The position numbers and the translations under genes were made by a program. From Bacillus sp. X1(2014) (GTDB lineage: Bacteria; Bacillota; Bacilli; Bacillales_B; DSM-18226): DNA of 64,000 bases. The notes beneath the pieces are model-generated. The model saw only the letters and a list, made by a program, of their open reading frames with translations. It did no database searches and was not told the DNA's origin. How positions within the stretch are numbered: the stretch's first letter is position 1; every line of letters begins with the position of its first letter. The stretch is taken from contig NZ_VEED01000015.1 in the NCBI RefSeq assembly GCF_007678255.1, positions 1 to 64,000 on the forward strand, given 5' to 3'. Of this stretch, positions 6,525 through 15,733 are shown one piece after another.

Positions 6525-8420
6525 ATGGATATTCTAAAAAAAATCGAGATGTATCGCGAGGAAGAAGAAAAGTTACGTTGGGAAGGGTCATTCGCAGATT
6601 ATTTACAGTTGTTGAAAGAGAAGCCATGGGTTGCACAGTCGGCACATTCACGAGTTTATAATATGCTTAAGGATGCAGGAATTACTGAAGAAAAAGGGAC
6701 GAAGAAGTACGAATTCTTTAGCAATCAATTATTTGGTTTAGAGGAGTCGCTTGAGAGGCTTGTGGAAGAATACTTCCACCCAGCTGCAAAAAGATTGGAT
6801 GTAAGGAAACGTATATTATTATTAATGGGTCCTGTAAGCGGAGGGAAGTCCACTCTTGTTACCATGTTAAAAAGGGGGCTTGAAGCATACTCACTCACGG
6901 ATCGGGGTTCTGTATTTGCCATTAAAGGATGCCCGATGCATGAGGATCCACTCCATTTAATCCCACATCATTTGCGAAAGGACTTCTTTGATGAATATGG
7001 CATCCGCATTGAAGGTAATCTTTCACCGCTGAACATGATGCGTCTTGAACAGGAGTATGGTGGACGAATCGAAGATGTATTGGTGGAAAGAATCTTTTTC
7101 TCCGAAGATAAACGAACAGGGATTGGTACATTCAGCCCATCCGATCCAAAATCTCAGGATATTGCTGATTTAACGGGTAGTATCGATTTTTCAACGATTG
7201 CGGAATATGGTTCTGAATCAGATCCACGTGCTTATCGTTTCGATGGTGAACTTAATAAGGCTAACCGAGGAATGATGGAGTTCCAGGAGATGTTAAAATG
7301 TGATGAGAAATTCTTGTGGCACTTGCTATCTCTGACCCAAGAGGGGAATTTTAAAGCTGGACGCTTTGCTCTTATTAGTGCGGATGAGTTAATTGTGGCG
7401 CATACGAACGAAACGGAGTACCGGTCCTTTATCTCCAACAAGAAGAACGAAGCCTTGCATTCGCGGATTATTGTTATGCCAATACCGTATAACTTAAAGG
7501 TGTCACAAGAAGAAAGAATTTATGAAAAGATGATCAATGAAAGTGATGTTTCTGATGTTCACATTGCACCGCATACGTTAAAAGTAGCTGCGATGTTTAC
7601 TATTCTTACTCGTTTAAAGGAACCGAAAAAAGGCGATATTGATTTACTAAAGAAAATGCGCCTATATGATGGGGAAAGTGTGGAAGGCTTTAATACAGCC
7701 GATGTGGATGAACTGAAGAAGGAATATCCTGATGAAGGTATGAGTGGTATCGACCCTCGTTACGTAATTAACCGAATTTCATCGACAATCATTCGTAAAG
7801 AAATACCATCAATTAATGCACTTGATGTATTAAGGTCATTAAAGGATGGACTCGACCAGCACCCGTCCATCACCGCAGAGTTACGGGAACGTTATATGAA
7901 TTATATTTCATTGGCCCGGAAAGAGTATGATAATATTGCCAAGAAGGAAGTCCAAAAAGCATTTGTGTATTCGTATGAAGAATCAGCGAAAACCTTAATG
8001 GACAATTACTTAGATAATGTGGAAGCCTATTGCAATAAATCAAAACTGCGTGACCCGCTCACTGGCGAGGAGATCAATCCAGATGAGAAGTTGATGCGCT
8101 CCATTGAAGAACAAATTGGTATTTCTGAAAATGCGAAAAAAGCCTTTAGGGAGGAAGTCCTCATTAGGATTTCAGCCTTTGCGAGAAAAGGGAAACGCTT
8201 TGACTATAATTCTCATGATCGTCTCCGTGAAGCTATTCAAAAGAAATTGTTTGCCGATCTAAAAGACGTTGTGAAAATTACCACTTCTTCCAAAACACCT
8301 GATGAACAGCAACTCAAGAAAATTAATAATGTAGTTGCAAGATTAGTGGATGAACATGGCTATAATACAACGTCAGCGAATGAATTACTTCGTTATGTAG
8401 GAAGTCTATTAAATAGATAA
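6525..8420 (+). CDS. prkA: PrkA, AAA+ / serine protein kinase of sporulation
   Basis: A 631-residue cytoplasmic protein matching the full PrkA length. An AAA+-like N-terminal module has the Walker A GPVSGGKST (102-110); the C-terminal half belongs to the PrkA domain that was proposed as a kinase domain. In B. subtilis it influences sporulation, and reports differ on whether it acts as a kinase or as an AAA+ protease-like ATPase. Start ATG 6525 follows a strong GGGGGAGGG site. Together with yhbH downstream it forms the conserved pair known as yeaG-yeaH in enterobacteria; here a terminator hairpin lies between them, so yhbH probably also has its own promoter. Confidence 0.95.
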   Translation: MDILKKIEMYREEEEKLRWEGSFADYLQLLKEKPWVAQSAHSRVYNMLKDAGITEEKGTKKYEFFSNQLFGLEESLERLVEEYFHPAAKRLDVRKRILLLMGPVSGGKSTLVTMLKRGLEAYSLTDRGSVFAIKGCPMHEDPLHLIPHHLRKDFFDEYGIRIEGNLSPLNMMRLEQEYGGRIEDVLVERIFFSEDKRTGIGTFSPSDPKSQDIADLTGSIDFSTIAEYGSESDPRAYRFDGELNKANRGMMEFQEMLKCDEKFLWHLLSLTQEGNFKAGRFALISADELIVAHTNETEYRSFISNKKNEALHSRIIVMPIPYNLKVSQEERIYEKMINESDVSDVHIAPHTLKVAAMFTILTRLKEPKKGDIDLLKKMRLYDGESVEGFNTADVDELKKEYPDEGMSGIDPRYVINRISSTIIRKEIPSINALDVLRSLKDGLDQHPSITAELRERYMNYISLARKEYDNIAKKEVQKAFVYSYEESAKTLMDNYLDNVEAYCNKSKLRDPLTGEEINPDEKLMRSIEEQIGISENAKKAFREEVLIRISAFARKGKRFDYNSHDRLREAIQKKLFADLKDVVKITTSSKTPDEQQLKKINNVVARLVDEHGYNTTSANELLRYVGSLLNR

Positions 8421-8439
8421 GTCGGGGTTAAAATAGTAG

Positions 8440-8475
8440 GGACTGGCAGAAGGAAATCTGTCAGTCTATTTTTTT
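8440..8475 (+). terminator. Terminator after prkA
   Basis: Stem GACTGGCAGA / TCTGTCAGTC with a short AGGAAA loop, followed by ATTTTTTT. The remaining 8476-8691 region is AT-rich; I see no further gene or clear promoter in it. Confidence 0.85.
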
Positions 8476-8691
8476 CCTTATTCAAATTCACGAAGAATCT
8501 GTAATGCTCCCACTTTGTCCAATTTCATAGGCGAATACACAATTGTCAAAATAATTTGTAAATTATTCTTTATTTCTGCATAGGATAAAGTAATCCATAT
8601 TTATCTTATTTTTTTCACTCGCGTTATCATATGTATTTGATGAAAATATGTGCATTTTGGAACCTATTAAATTAATAAGGAGGGGTTTACA

Positions 8692-9858
8692 TTGTCAACA
8701 AACAACCATCAATTTGTCATTTCAAGAGAAGATTGGTCCCTCCACCGTAAAGGCCACGATGACCAGCAAAGGCATCAGGAAAAAGTCCAGGAGGCAATTC
8801 GAAACAATCTTCCCGACTTAATTACTGAAGAAAGCATAATCATGTCTAACGGTCGAGATGTCGTAAAAATACCAATTCGTTCATTGGACGAATATAAAAT
8901 CCGTTATAATTATGACAAAAACAAACACGTGGGCCAAGGTGATGGTGACAGTCAAGTAGGTGATGTAGTAGCACGTGATGGTTCTAGCGGCCAGAAGGGA
9001 CCTGGAAAAGGCCAAGGAGCTGGCGACCAAGCAGGTGAAGATTACTTTGAGGCGGAAGTATCATTAATGGAGCTAGAGGAAGCATTATTTAAACAATTGG
9101 AGCTTCCAAATTTGAAAAGAAAAGAAGAGCAAGAACATCTAGTTGAAAACATTGAATTTAATGATATTCGTAAAACAGGGCTGATGGGGAATATTGATAA
9201 GAAAAGGACAATGATGTCAGCTTTTAAAAGAAATGCGATGACCGGAAAGCCAGCTTTCCACCCGATTTACAAGGACGATTTAAAATTTAAGACCTGGAAT
9301 GAAGTAATCAAACCAGATTCTAAAGCAGTAGTTATTGCCATGATGGATACAAGTGGATCGATGGGGATCTGGGAAAAGTATATGGCCCGAAGCTTTTTCT
9401 TTTGGATGACTCGATTTTTAAGAACCAAATATGAAACGGTGGAAATTGAATTTATTGCCCACCATACTGAGGCTAAAGTTGTTTCAGAGGAAGACTTCTT
9501 TTCAAAGGGTGAAAGTGGTGGAACCATTTGTTCTTCCGCATACCGCAAAGCACTTGAAATCATTGATGCCAAATATAATCCACGAAAGTTCAACATCTAT
9601 CCATTCCATTTTTCAGACGGTGATAATCTTACTTCGGACAACGCCCGCTGCGTGAAGCTAGTGGAAGAATTAATGAAAGTGTCTAATATGTTTGGCTACG
9701 GTGAAGTAAATCAATATAACCGCCATTCAACGTTAATGTCCGCCTATAAGAACATTAAAGATGATCAATTTCGCTACTATATTCTTAAGCAAAAAGCAGA
9801 TGTCTTTCATGCGATGAAGAGTTTCTTTCAAGCTGAGGAATCGAAATTATTCGCTTAA
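8692..9858 (+). CDS. yhbH: Sporulation protein YhbH (DUF444, VWA-like)
   Basis: A 388-residue member of the YhbH/YeaH family. A Gly/Asp/Gln-rich flexible stretch (about 80-115) separates an N-terminal part from a von Willebrand A-like domain with the metal-site motif DTSGSMG (219-225). The B. subtilis protein is required for efficient sporulation and is mother-cell expressed; the biochemical role is unknown but is linked to PrkA by constant neighbourhood. Start is TTG 8692, nine bases after AAGGAGGGG. The upstream gap of 271 bp ends in an AT-rich promoter-like stretch that I cannot assign to a sigma factor. Confidence 0.93.
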   Translation: MSTNNHQFVISREDWSLHRKGHDDQQRHQEKVQEAIRNNLPDLITEESIIMSNGRDVVKIPIRSLDEYKIRYNYDKNKHVGQGDGDSQVGDVVARDGSSGQKGPGKGQGAGDQAGEDYFEAEVSLMELEEALFKQLELPNLKRKEEQEHLVENIEFNDIRKTGLMGNIDKKRTMMSAFKRNAMTGKPAFHPIYKDDLKFKTWNEVIKPDSKAVVIAMMDTSGSMGIWEKYMARSFFFWMTRFLRTKYETVEIEFIAHHTEAKVVSEEDFFSKGESGGTICSSAYRKALEIIDAKYNPRKFNIYPFHFSDGDNLTSDNARCVKLVEELMKVSNMFGYGEVNQYNRHSTLMSAYKNIKDDQFRYYILKQKADVFHAMKSFFQAEESKLFA

Positions 9859-9860
9859 CA

Positions 9861-9893
9861 AAAACGACTGGTGTCAGGCACCAGTCGTTTCTG
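9861..9893. terminator. Bidirectional terminator containing the dispersed GTGTCAGGCAC element
   Basis: Stem AAACGACTGGTG / CACCAGTCGTTT with loop TCAGG lies between convergent yhbH and nagE. Confidence 0.9.
9869..9883 (+). repeat. Dispersed element, copy 1 (TGGTGTCAGGCACCA)
   Basis: One of five copies in this window sharing the core TGTCAGGCAC (see also 19931, 33799, 33816, 37982). Here it forms the upper stem and loop of a terminator. Confidence 0.8.
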
Positions 9894-9896
9894 TTG

Positions 9897-11864
9897 TTAT
9901 TCAATGGATAGGATCCCGTCTTGACCTTGGGATGAGTGTCCCTGTTTTTTAACATTTAATTTTGTTAAGTTTGTAAAGATAATTGGAGTAACTGTTGATG
10001 GTGCTGACTTTTTAATAAAATCTAAGTCGAATTTTAAAATCTCCTGACCTTTTGTAATCTTTTCTCCATCCTTTACAAGCACTGTAAAACCCTCGCCTTT
10101 TAAATTTACAGTGTCCATGCCGACATGGATGAGAATTTCATATCCTTGATTTGACTTGATACCAATAGCATGTTTAGTAGGAAATACGTTTATAATTTCA
10201 CCATCAACAGGTGAAACTACAGATCCCTTAGATGGAATGATTGCAAAACCATCACCCATCATTTTTTGTGAGAAGACTTGATCTGGCACTTCAGTAATCG
10301 GGATAATTTCCCCTTCGATTGGCATAACGAAATCTTTTTCAGAAAGTGGAGAGCGTTCATTCGATTCCACTAGAGTATAGGTGTCATTTTTGGTTGTATT
10401 AATTTTTTTCATCGCATTTGGATTATTACGAAGTTTTAAAATTTCGTCTGCTACGAATTGTACATTCGTTCCGATAATTACTTGAATACTTTGCTTTCCA
10501 ACGATATTAATGCCTGGTACACCAGTCGATTTAATTTTTTGTTGGTCGACTGCGTTCATATCTTTTACTTCCATTCTTAAACGGGTTACACAATTGTCAA
10601 CAGAAGTAACGTTGGCATCTCCACCTAATCCTTCATAAATCTGTGCTGCCATAACAGTAAATTTACTTTCACCAGATGCAACACTGATTTCAGAAGATTC
10701 TTCATCATCCTCTTCACGTCCAGGAGTCATCAAGTTGAATTTCGTAATGATGAATCTGAATAAGAAATAATAGATTACCGCAAACACTAAGCCTTGAACC
10801 ATTAACATGTAAGGATGGTTTGCTAACGGTAATCTAGAACTTAAAATAAAGTCAACCAGACCGGCACTAAAACCAAATCCAGCCGTCCAATGGAATGCAG
10901 CTGCAATGGCTAAGGAAATACCTGTTAAAATCGCATGGACCACATAAAGCATTGGAGCTACAAACATAAAGGCAAATTCAATTGGCTCTGTAACACCAGT
11001 AAAGAACGCTGCGAAACCTGCTGCTAACATTAAGGAAGCTACTGCCTTTTTCTTCTTGTCCTTCGCAGTATGGTACATCGCTAATGCTGCTGCTGGTAAA
11101 CCAAACATCATGACAGGGAAGAATCCAGCTTGATACATACCAGTAACACCCTTTGTTCCTTTCCCAGCCCAGAAATTACCGATATCATTAATTCCGGCTA
11201 CGTCAAACCAGAATACTGAGTTTAGGGCATGGTGCAGACCAGTTGGAATCAATAAACGGTTAAAGAATCCATATAAACCTGCGCCAAAAGCGCCTAAATG
11301 AGCAATACCTTTACCAAATGAAACAAGTCCTGTAAAGATAACAGGCCATAAGAAGAATAGTATTGCAGAAACAGCAAGCATAGATACCGCAGTCATAATT
11401 GGGACAAGACGCTTACCAGAGAAAAATGCTAAAGCATCCGGTAATTTAACATGGCTAAAGCGATTGTACATCGTGGAAGCAACAATACCAGAAAGAATAC
11501 CAACAAAAGCATTTCCAATCTTTACAAACGCAGGATCTACTTCTTCTGGTTTAATCCCTTCGAGCAATGCCACTGAACCTGGCGAAAGCAGGGTTGTCAC
11601 AACTAAGTAGGCAACCAAACCACTTAACGCTGACGAACCATCTTTCTCTTTCGCCATCCCTAATGCTACCCCAACAGCAAATAGGATAGGGATATTATCA
11701 ATGATCGATGAACCAGCTTTAATTAGGAAAGCCGCCAGCGGACTATCCGCCCCCCAGCCCGTAGGGTCGATCCAATAACCAATACCCATCAAGATAGCTG
11801 CAGCCGGTAAAACAGCTACAGGTAACATCAATGAACGACCAATTCTTTGTAAATATTTCTTCAT
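9897..11864 (-). CDS. nagE: PTS N-acetylglucosamine transporter, EIICBA fusion
   Basis: A 655-residue permease that imports N-acetylglucosamine and phosphorylates it to GlcNAc-6-P with phosphate from HPr. Domain order: EIIC membrane domain (1-375, with FFTGVTEPIEFAFMF near 287-301), EIIB (about 400-480, phosphorylated Cys425 in VDNCVTRLR), linker, EIIA (about 510-650, phosphorylated His580 in EILIHVGMDTV). The fused EIIA makes it like NagE rather than an IICB-only NagP. Start ATG 11864, six bases after GGAGGT; the GTG one codon earlier is less well spaced. It is divergent from nagA; a cre site and a NagR-type operator lie upstream. Confidence 0.93.
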   Translation of the reverse strand: MKKYLQRIGRSLMLPVAVLPAAAILMGIGYWIDPTGWGADSPLAAFLIKAGSSIIDNIPILFAVGVALGMAKEKDGSSALSGLVAYLVVTTLLSPGSVALLEGIKPEEVDPAFVKIGNAFVGILSGIVASTMYNRFSHVKLPDALAFFSGKRLVPIMTAVSMLAVSAILFFLWPVIFTGLVSFGKGIAHLGAFGAGLYGFFNRLLIPTGLHHALNSVFWFDVAGINDIGNFWAGKGTKGVTGMYQAGFFPVMMFGLPAAALAMYHTAKDKKKKAVASLMLAAGFAAFFTGVTEPIEFAFMFVAPMLYVVHAILTGISLAIAAAFHWTAGFGFSAGLVDFILSSRLPLANHPYMLMVQGLVFAVIYYFLFRFIITKFNLMTPGREEDDEESSEISVASGESKFTVMAAQIYEGLGGDANVTSVDNCVTRLRMEVKDMNAVDQQKIKSTGVPGINIVGKQSIQVIIGTNVQFVADEILKLRNNPNAMKKINTTKNDTYTLVESNERSPLSEKDFVMPIEGEIIPITEVPDQVFSQKMMGDGFAIIPSKGSVVSPVDGEIINVFPTKHAIGIKSNQGYEILIHVGMDTVNLKGEGFTVLVKDGEKITKGQEILKFDLDFIKKSAPSTVTPIIFTNLTKLNVKKQGHSSQGQDGILSIE

Positions 11865-11930
11865 CACATTACCTCCTAATATAATCTAAAAAATAACTAT
11901 AAAATAATTCATTAAAAAAATTATTGCGGG

Positions 11931-11944
11931 TGTAAGCGCTTTTC
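11931..11944. promoter_or_regulatory. Catabolite-responsive element (cre), nagE side
   Basis: TGTAAGCGCTTTTC matches the CcpA consensus TGWAANCGNTNWCA except near the last bases. It lies between the nagE start and its promoter region, a position typical for roadblock repression. Confidence 0.65.
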
Positions 11945-11975
11945 TATTTCTAATATAACACTAAATATTTATAGA

Positions 11976-11989
11976 TGTCTATACCAATT
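11976..11989 (-). promoter_or_regulatory. NagR operator (dre-like), nagE side
   Basis: The reverse complement reads AATTGGTATAGACA, identical over 14 bases to the site at 12077-12090 on the other strand. TGGTATAGACA-type sequences are the known binding sites of NagR/YvoA. TAGACA may also serve as the nagE -35, with TATATT 18 bp downstream. Confidence 0.75.
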
Positions 11990-12076
11990 TATTAAATTTA
12001 TTAACAAAGTGATTATTATTGGTTAGAGTAATATTAGGTTGAAATGGTATTTTATTCTTATTTTGATTATAAAATA

Positions 12077-12090
12077 AATTGGTATAGACA
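12077..12090 (+). promoter_or_regulatory. NagR operator (dre-like), nagA side
   Basis: AATTGGTATAGACA is an exact copy of the nagE-side site in opposite orientation. A TATAAT at 12095-12100 immediately follows. The two sites place both divergent units under one repressor. Confidence 0.75.
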
Positions 12091-12144
12091 ACTATATAAT
12101 GGTGATGCTAAGATTTAGATATAACCTGAAAGGAAGTATCATAG

Positions 12145-13341
12145 ATGATTCCAAATGATAATCATATTTTGCTAAAGGGTATACGGGTTTATTCACAAGA
12201 ACAAATAATAGAAGATGGATATATTAAAATTAAAAATCAAAAAATCATTGAAATTGGTTCATCATCTGAGCTATCTAACGACAACTATAATGTGATTGAA
12301 CTTCCTGCCCATTTTAATGCAGTTCCAGGCTTTATCGATGTTCATATCCACGGTGCAGCCGGTGCCGACACAATGGATGCCACCAAGGAAGCACTGGACA
12401 CAATGGTAGCAGCATTGCCTAAAGAAGGTACAACTAGCTTTTTAGCTACTACGATGACCCAGGAAGGTAAACAAATTGAAAATGCCTTAATAAATGCTGG
12501 GAATTACATTAAAGAACAGCACGCTTCAGGAAAATCTGAAATACTTGGCATTCATCTCGAGGGACCATTTGTGAATAGTAAAATGGCTGGGGCACAGCCA
12601 ATTCAACATATAATTGATCCTGATCTTGCTTTACTTGAAGAATGGCAAAAGCTGTCCAATGAGACGATTAAACTTGTCACTTTAGCTCCGGAAAGACCGC
12701 ATGGTATAGAGATGATCCGATATTTAAAGGAGAAGGGGATTATTGCATCGATTGGCCATACAGATGCTACTTATGATGAAGTGAATGAAGCTATTGAAGC
12801 TGGAGCAAATCACGTAACCCATCTTTATAATCAAATGAGAGGGCTGCATCATCGTGAACCTGGGGTTGTGGGAGCGGCCTTTTTAAGAGAAGAATTAAAA
12901 GCTGAGATTATCGTCGATGGGGTGCATAGCCGTCCAGAAATGGTTAAACTAGCTTTTAAGCAAAAACGAAGTGATGGATTGATTTTAATAACCGATTCGA
13001 TGCGGGCAAAATGTTTGAAAAATGGAAAGTATGAGCTCGGCGGCCAAGAGGTTTTTGTAAAGGATGGAAAAGCAGTACTTGAGGATGGAACTCTTGCCGG
13101 AAGTATTTTGAAATTGGGACAGGCGGTAAAAAATATCATTTCATATGCGGACTGTTCACTTGAGGATGCAATTGAAATGGCTTCAGTGAATCCAGCCAAG
13201 CAATTGAACCTTTATGATCGAAAAGGCAGTATTGCAGTTGGAAAAGATGCGGACATTGTTATTTTAGATGAGAATATGGAAGTTTATATGACATTATGCA
13301 GGGGAATTCTTGCTTTTAATAGGGAGGAAAATTCTAAATGA
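12145..13341 (+). CDS. nagA: N-acetylglucosamine-6-phosphate deacetylase
   Basis: A 398-residue amidohydrolase that removes acetate from GlcNAc-6-P to give glucosamine-6-P in the cytoplasm. Metal and substrate motifs seen: DVHIHGAAG, LEGPF, the HTDATYDE segment, HLYNQM and the catalytic-Asp stretch LITDSMRA. Length is normal. Start ATG 12145 follows GAAAGGAAG. First gene of nagA-nagB-nagR-SIS; it overlaps nagB by four bases (ATGA), so translation is likely coupled. Confidence 0.96.
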   Translation: MIPNDNHILLKGIRVYSQEQIIEDGYIKIKNQKIIEIGSSSELSNDNYNVIELPAHFNAVPGFIDVHIHGAAGADTMDATKEALDTMVAALPKEGTTSFLATTMTQEGKQIENALINAGNYIKEQHASGKSEILGIHLEGPFVNSKMAGAQPIQHIIDPDLALLEEWQKLSNETIKLVTLAPERPHGIEMIRYLKEKGIIASIGHTDATYDEVNEAIEAGANHVTHLYNQMRGLHHREPGVVGAAFLREELKAEIIVDGVHSRPEMVKLAFKQKRSDGLILITDSMRAKCLKNGKYELGGQEVFVKDGKAVLEDGTLAGSILKLGQAVKNIISYADCSLEDAIEMASVNPAKQLNLYDRKGSIAVGKDADIVILDENMEVYMTLCRGILAFNREENSK

Positions 13342-14075
13342 AGATTATTGAAGTCATAGATTATCAACAAATGAGTAATAAAGCAGCTGAATATATCATA
13401 AAAAAGGTTATTCAGAACCCAAGTATTAAACTTGGTTTGGCGACAGGCGGGACTCCAATTGGGACATATAAATGCTTAATCGACGATCACCATAAAAATG
13501 GGACTACTTATCAAAAGGTAACCACTTTTAATTTAGATGAATACATTGAGCTCTCGGGTGAAAATAAAAATAGCTACCGATATTTTATGAATAATCAGCT
13601 TTTCAATTATATTGACATCAATAAAGAAAAGACAAATATTCCAAGCGGTATTGCTGCAGATTTTCAAGAGGAATGCCATCGATATGAGGATTTAATAAAT
13701 CAGCATGGCGGTATTGACTTGCAAATCCTCGGGATTGGCAGTAATGGACATATAGGCTTTAATGAACCAGGAACTTCCTTTGCTTCCAAAACGCATATCG
13801 TAGAGTTAGCTTCTTCAACTATTGAAGCAAACGCAAGATTTTTTAATAAAATCGAAGAGGTTCCTACTAAAGCCATTACAATGGGGATTTCCACCATTAT
13901 GAAAAGCAAAGAAATTCTGCTTCTCGTGTCAGGTGAGAAGAAAAGAGAAGCACTTTTTAGACTATTGAATGGGGAGATAAGTGAAAGTTTTCCAGCATCA
14001 GTGTTGAAAAATCATCCATGTGTTACAATTATTGCAGATAAAGCGGCAATAGCAGATTTAAAGGTTACTACGTGA
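13338..14075 (+). CDS. nagB: Glucosamine-6-phosphate deaminase
   Basis: A 245-residue isomerase/deaminase converting glucosamine-6-P to fructose-6-P and ammonia, the entry point to glycolysis. The family motifs TGGTPIGTY, TFNLDEY and LGIGSNGHIGFNEPG are all present. Length fits the short Bacillus form without the allosteric C-terminal extension of E. coli NagB. Its start overlaps the nagA stop; the ribosome binding site AGGGAGGAAA lies inside nagA. Confidence 0.96.
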   Translation: MKIIEVIDYQQMSNKAAEYIIKKVIQNPSIKLGLATGGTPIGTYKCLIDDHHKNGTTYQKVTTFNLDEYIELSGENKNSYRYFMNNQLFNYIDINKEKTNIPSGIAADFQEECHRYEDLINQHGGIDLQILGIGSNGHIGFNEPGTSFASKTHIVELASSTIEANARFFNKIEEVPTKAITMGISTIMKSKEILLLVSGEKKREALFRLLNGEISESFPASVLKNHPCVTIIADKAAIADLKVTT

Positions 14076-14091
14076 CAGTTTTAAGGAAAGG

Positions 14092-14829
14092 ATGCAGCTG
14101 GAGGAAATGATTAATAAGAATTCTCCGATTCCAATTTATTACCAAATTGAAGAGTATATTAAAGAACTAATTGAAAATGGCGAGTTGCGTCCTGGTGATG
14201 CGCTTCCACCAGAAAGAGAATACGCGGAAAAATATCAAATAAGCCGTATGACAGTGAGACAGGCATTTACACAGTTAGTAAATGAAGGATTGTTATATCG
14301 ATTACAAGGAAAGGGCACTTTTGTTGCAGAAAGAAAAATTGAACAGCCCCTTCAAGGATTAACTAGCTTCACAGAAGATATGAAAGCCAGAGGATTCGAG
14401 CCTGGAAGCCAATTACTTCACTTTGAAATTATTCCTGCAACAAGACAAGTAGCAGGGCAGCTTTTAATTTCGGAACATGGTCCTGTATATGAAATCAAAA
14501 GAATTCGTATGGCAGATAATGTCCCGATGGCGTTAGAAACAAACTATATTTCAGCCAACCTTATTAAAGGACTTACAGAAAGAATTGTAAATGATTCCCT
14601 GTATAAATACATTGAAGAGCAATTAGACTTAAAAATTGATAGTGCTTCACAGATCATCGAATCATCAGTGGCCAGTCAAAACGAAGCTGATTTACTAAAG
14701 ATCAGCAAGGGGGCACCAGTTATGTTAATCCAAAGAAACACTTTTCTAAAGGACAATACCCCTGTTGAATTCGTTAAATCGGTTTATCGTGCAGATCGCT
14801 ACAAATTTATGATCCAAATGAAACGTTGA
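14092..14829 (+). CDS. nagR: GntR/HutC-family repressor NagR (YvoA)
   Basis: A 245-residue regulator: GntR winged helix-turn-helix (about 10-75, with SRMTVRQAFTQLVNEGLL) and a UTRA effector domain (about 95-240) that in the family binds glucosamine-6-P or GlcNAc-6-P. It closely resembles B. subtilis YvoA/NagR. Expected to bind the two TGGTATAGACA sites between nagE and nagA. Start ATG 14092 follows AAGGA by four bases; ATG 14107 aligns better with the YvoA N-terminus (SPIPIYYQI close to the start) and cannot be excluded. Confidence 0.93.
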   Translation: MQLEEMINKNSPIPIYYQIEEYIKELIENGELRPGDALPPEREYAEKYQISRMTVRQAFTQLVNEGLLYRLQGKGTFVAERKIEQPLQGLTSFTEDMKARGFEPGSQLLHFEIIPATRQVAGQLLISEHGPVYEIKRIRMADNVPMALETNYISANLIKGLTERIVNDSLYKYIEEQLDLKIDSASQIIESSVASQNEADLLKISKGAPVMLIQRNTFLKDNTPVEFVKSVYRADRYKFMIQMKR

Positions 14830-14855
14830 AGACATGGCAATGGAGGTTATTTAAC

Positions 14856-15593
14856 GTGTTCAATCATTATTTTCAAAAGCTTCACGAATTATTAAGCTTA
14901 GTTGAAAAGGATGAAACTGAGGGTCTCAAAATAGCTGCTAAAAAGATCGCAGAATGTATCCAAAACGATGGAATCGTTCATGTTTTTGGGTGCGGACATT
15001 CACATATCCTTGGAGAAGAACTATTTTACCGTGCAGGTGGACTAGTACCTATTAACCCTATCCTAATTGAGGACTTAATGCTTCACAAGGGGGCTGTTCG
15101 TTCATCTCAATTAGAAAAGGAAAATGACTTAGCAAAACAATTTCTAACTAGAGTGAAAATTCAACCTCAGGATGTTGTTATTGTTGCATCAACCTCTGGC
15201 AGGAACCCAGTACCAATCGATGTTGCCGAGTTTGCTAAAAATAAGGGGGCATTTGTCATTGCTATCACATCATACGTTTATACAAAGTCCGTTACTTCAA
15301 GACATAAAAGTGGTAAATATTTGTATCAAACCGCTAACCTTTCCATTGATAATCATATAATGGTTGGTGATGCATTAATGGAGCATGAGTCTCTTGCTGT
15401 TAGTTTTGGTTCAGGTTCAACTGTCATTGGGACAGCGATCGTTAACGGAATAATGGTGGAGTCCATCAGCATAATGATCAGTAATAACTTTGAACCGCCA
15501 ATTTTTAAAAGCGGCAATGCTGATGGTGCAGATGAACACAATCGTGCGCTGATTAACAAGTATAAAGAACGAATTCCAATGTTGGAAAATTAA
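14856..15593 (+). CDS. SIS-domain sugar isomerase-like protein (UPF0309 type)
   Basis: A 245-residue protein with a phosphosugar-binding SIS domain: VHVFGCGHSHILGEELFYRAGG near residue 45-65 and the nucleotide/sugar-phosphate loop VASTSGRNPVPIDVA. It probably isomerises or cleaves a phosphorylated amino sugar, but no substrate is established. Position as last gene of the nag operon suggests an amino-sugar role, perhaps an alternative deaminase or etherase-like step. Start GTG 14856 follows TGGAGG with nine bases; a longer frame from TTG 14826 overlaps the nagR stop and lacks a site. Confidence 0.78.
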   Translation: MFNHYFQKLHELLSLVEKDETEGLKIAAKKIAECIQNDGIVHVFGCGHSHILGEELFYRAGGLVPINPILIEDLMLHKGAVRSSQLEKENDLAKQFLTRVKIQPQDVVIVASTSGRNPVPIDVAEFAKNKGAFVIAITSYVYTKSVTSRHKSGKYLYQTANLSIDNHIMVGDALMEHESLAVSFGSGSTVIGTAIVNGIMVESISIMISNNFEPPIFKSGNADGADEHNRALINKYKERIPMLEN

Positions 15594-15606
15594 ATGCTTT
15601 AAACGA

Positions 15607-15635
15607 AACCGACAGTTACACTCGTTGGTTTTTTT
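15607..15635 (+). terminator. Terminator of the nag operon
   Basis: Stem AACCGAC (15607-15613) / GTTGGTT (15624-15630), then a run of T. Confidence 0.75.
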
Positions 15636-15733
15636 GTGGAAAAATAAAAATGCGTTTATTTTCCACCAATACTTTCTTTGAAAATCAAGAAAAATAAAGA
15701 GGTAACATGATTCTTTCAAAGGAGGTATTTCGA

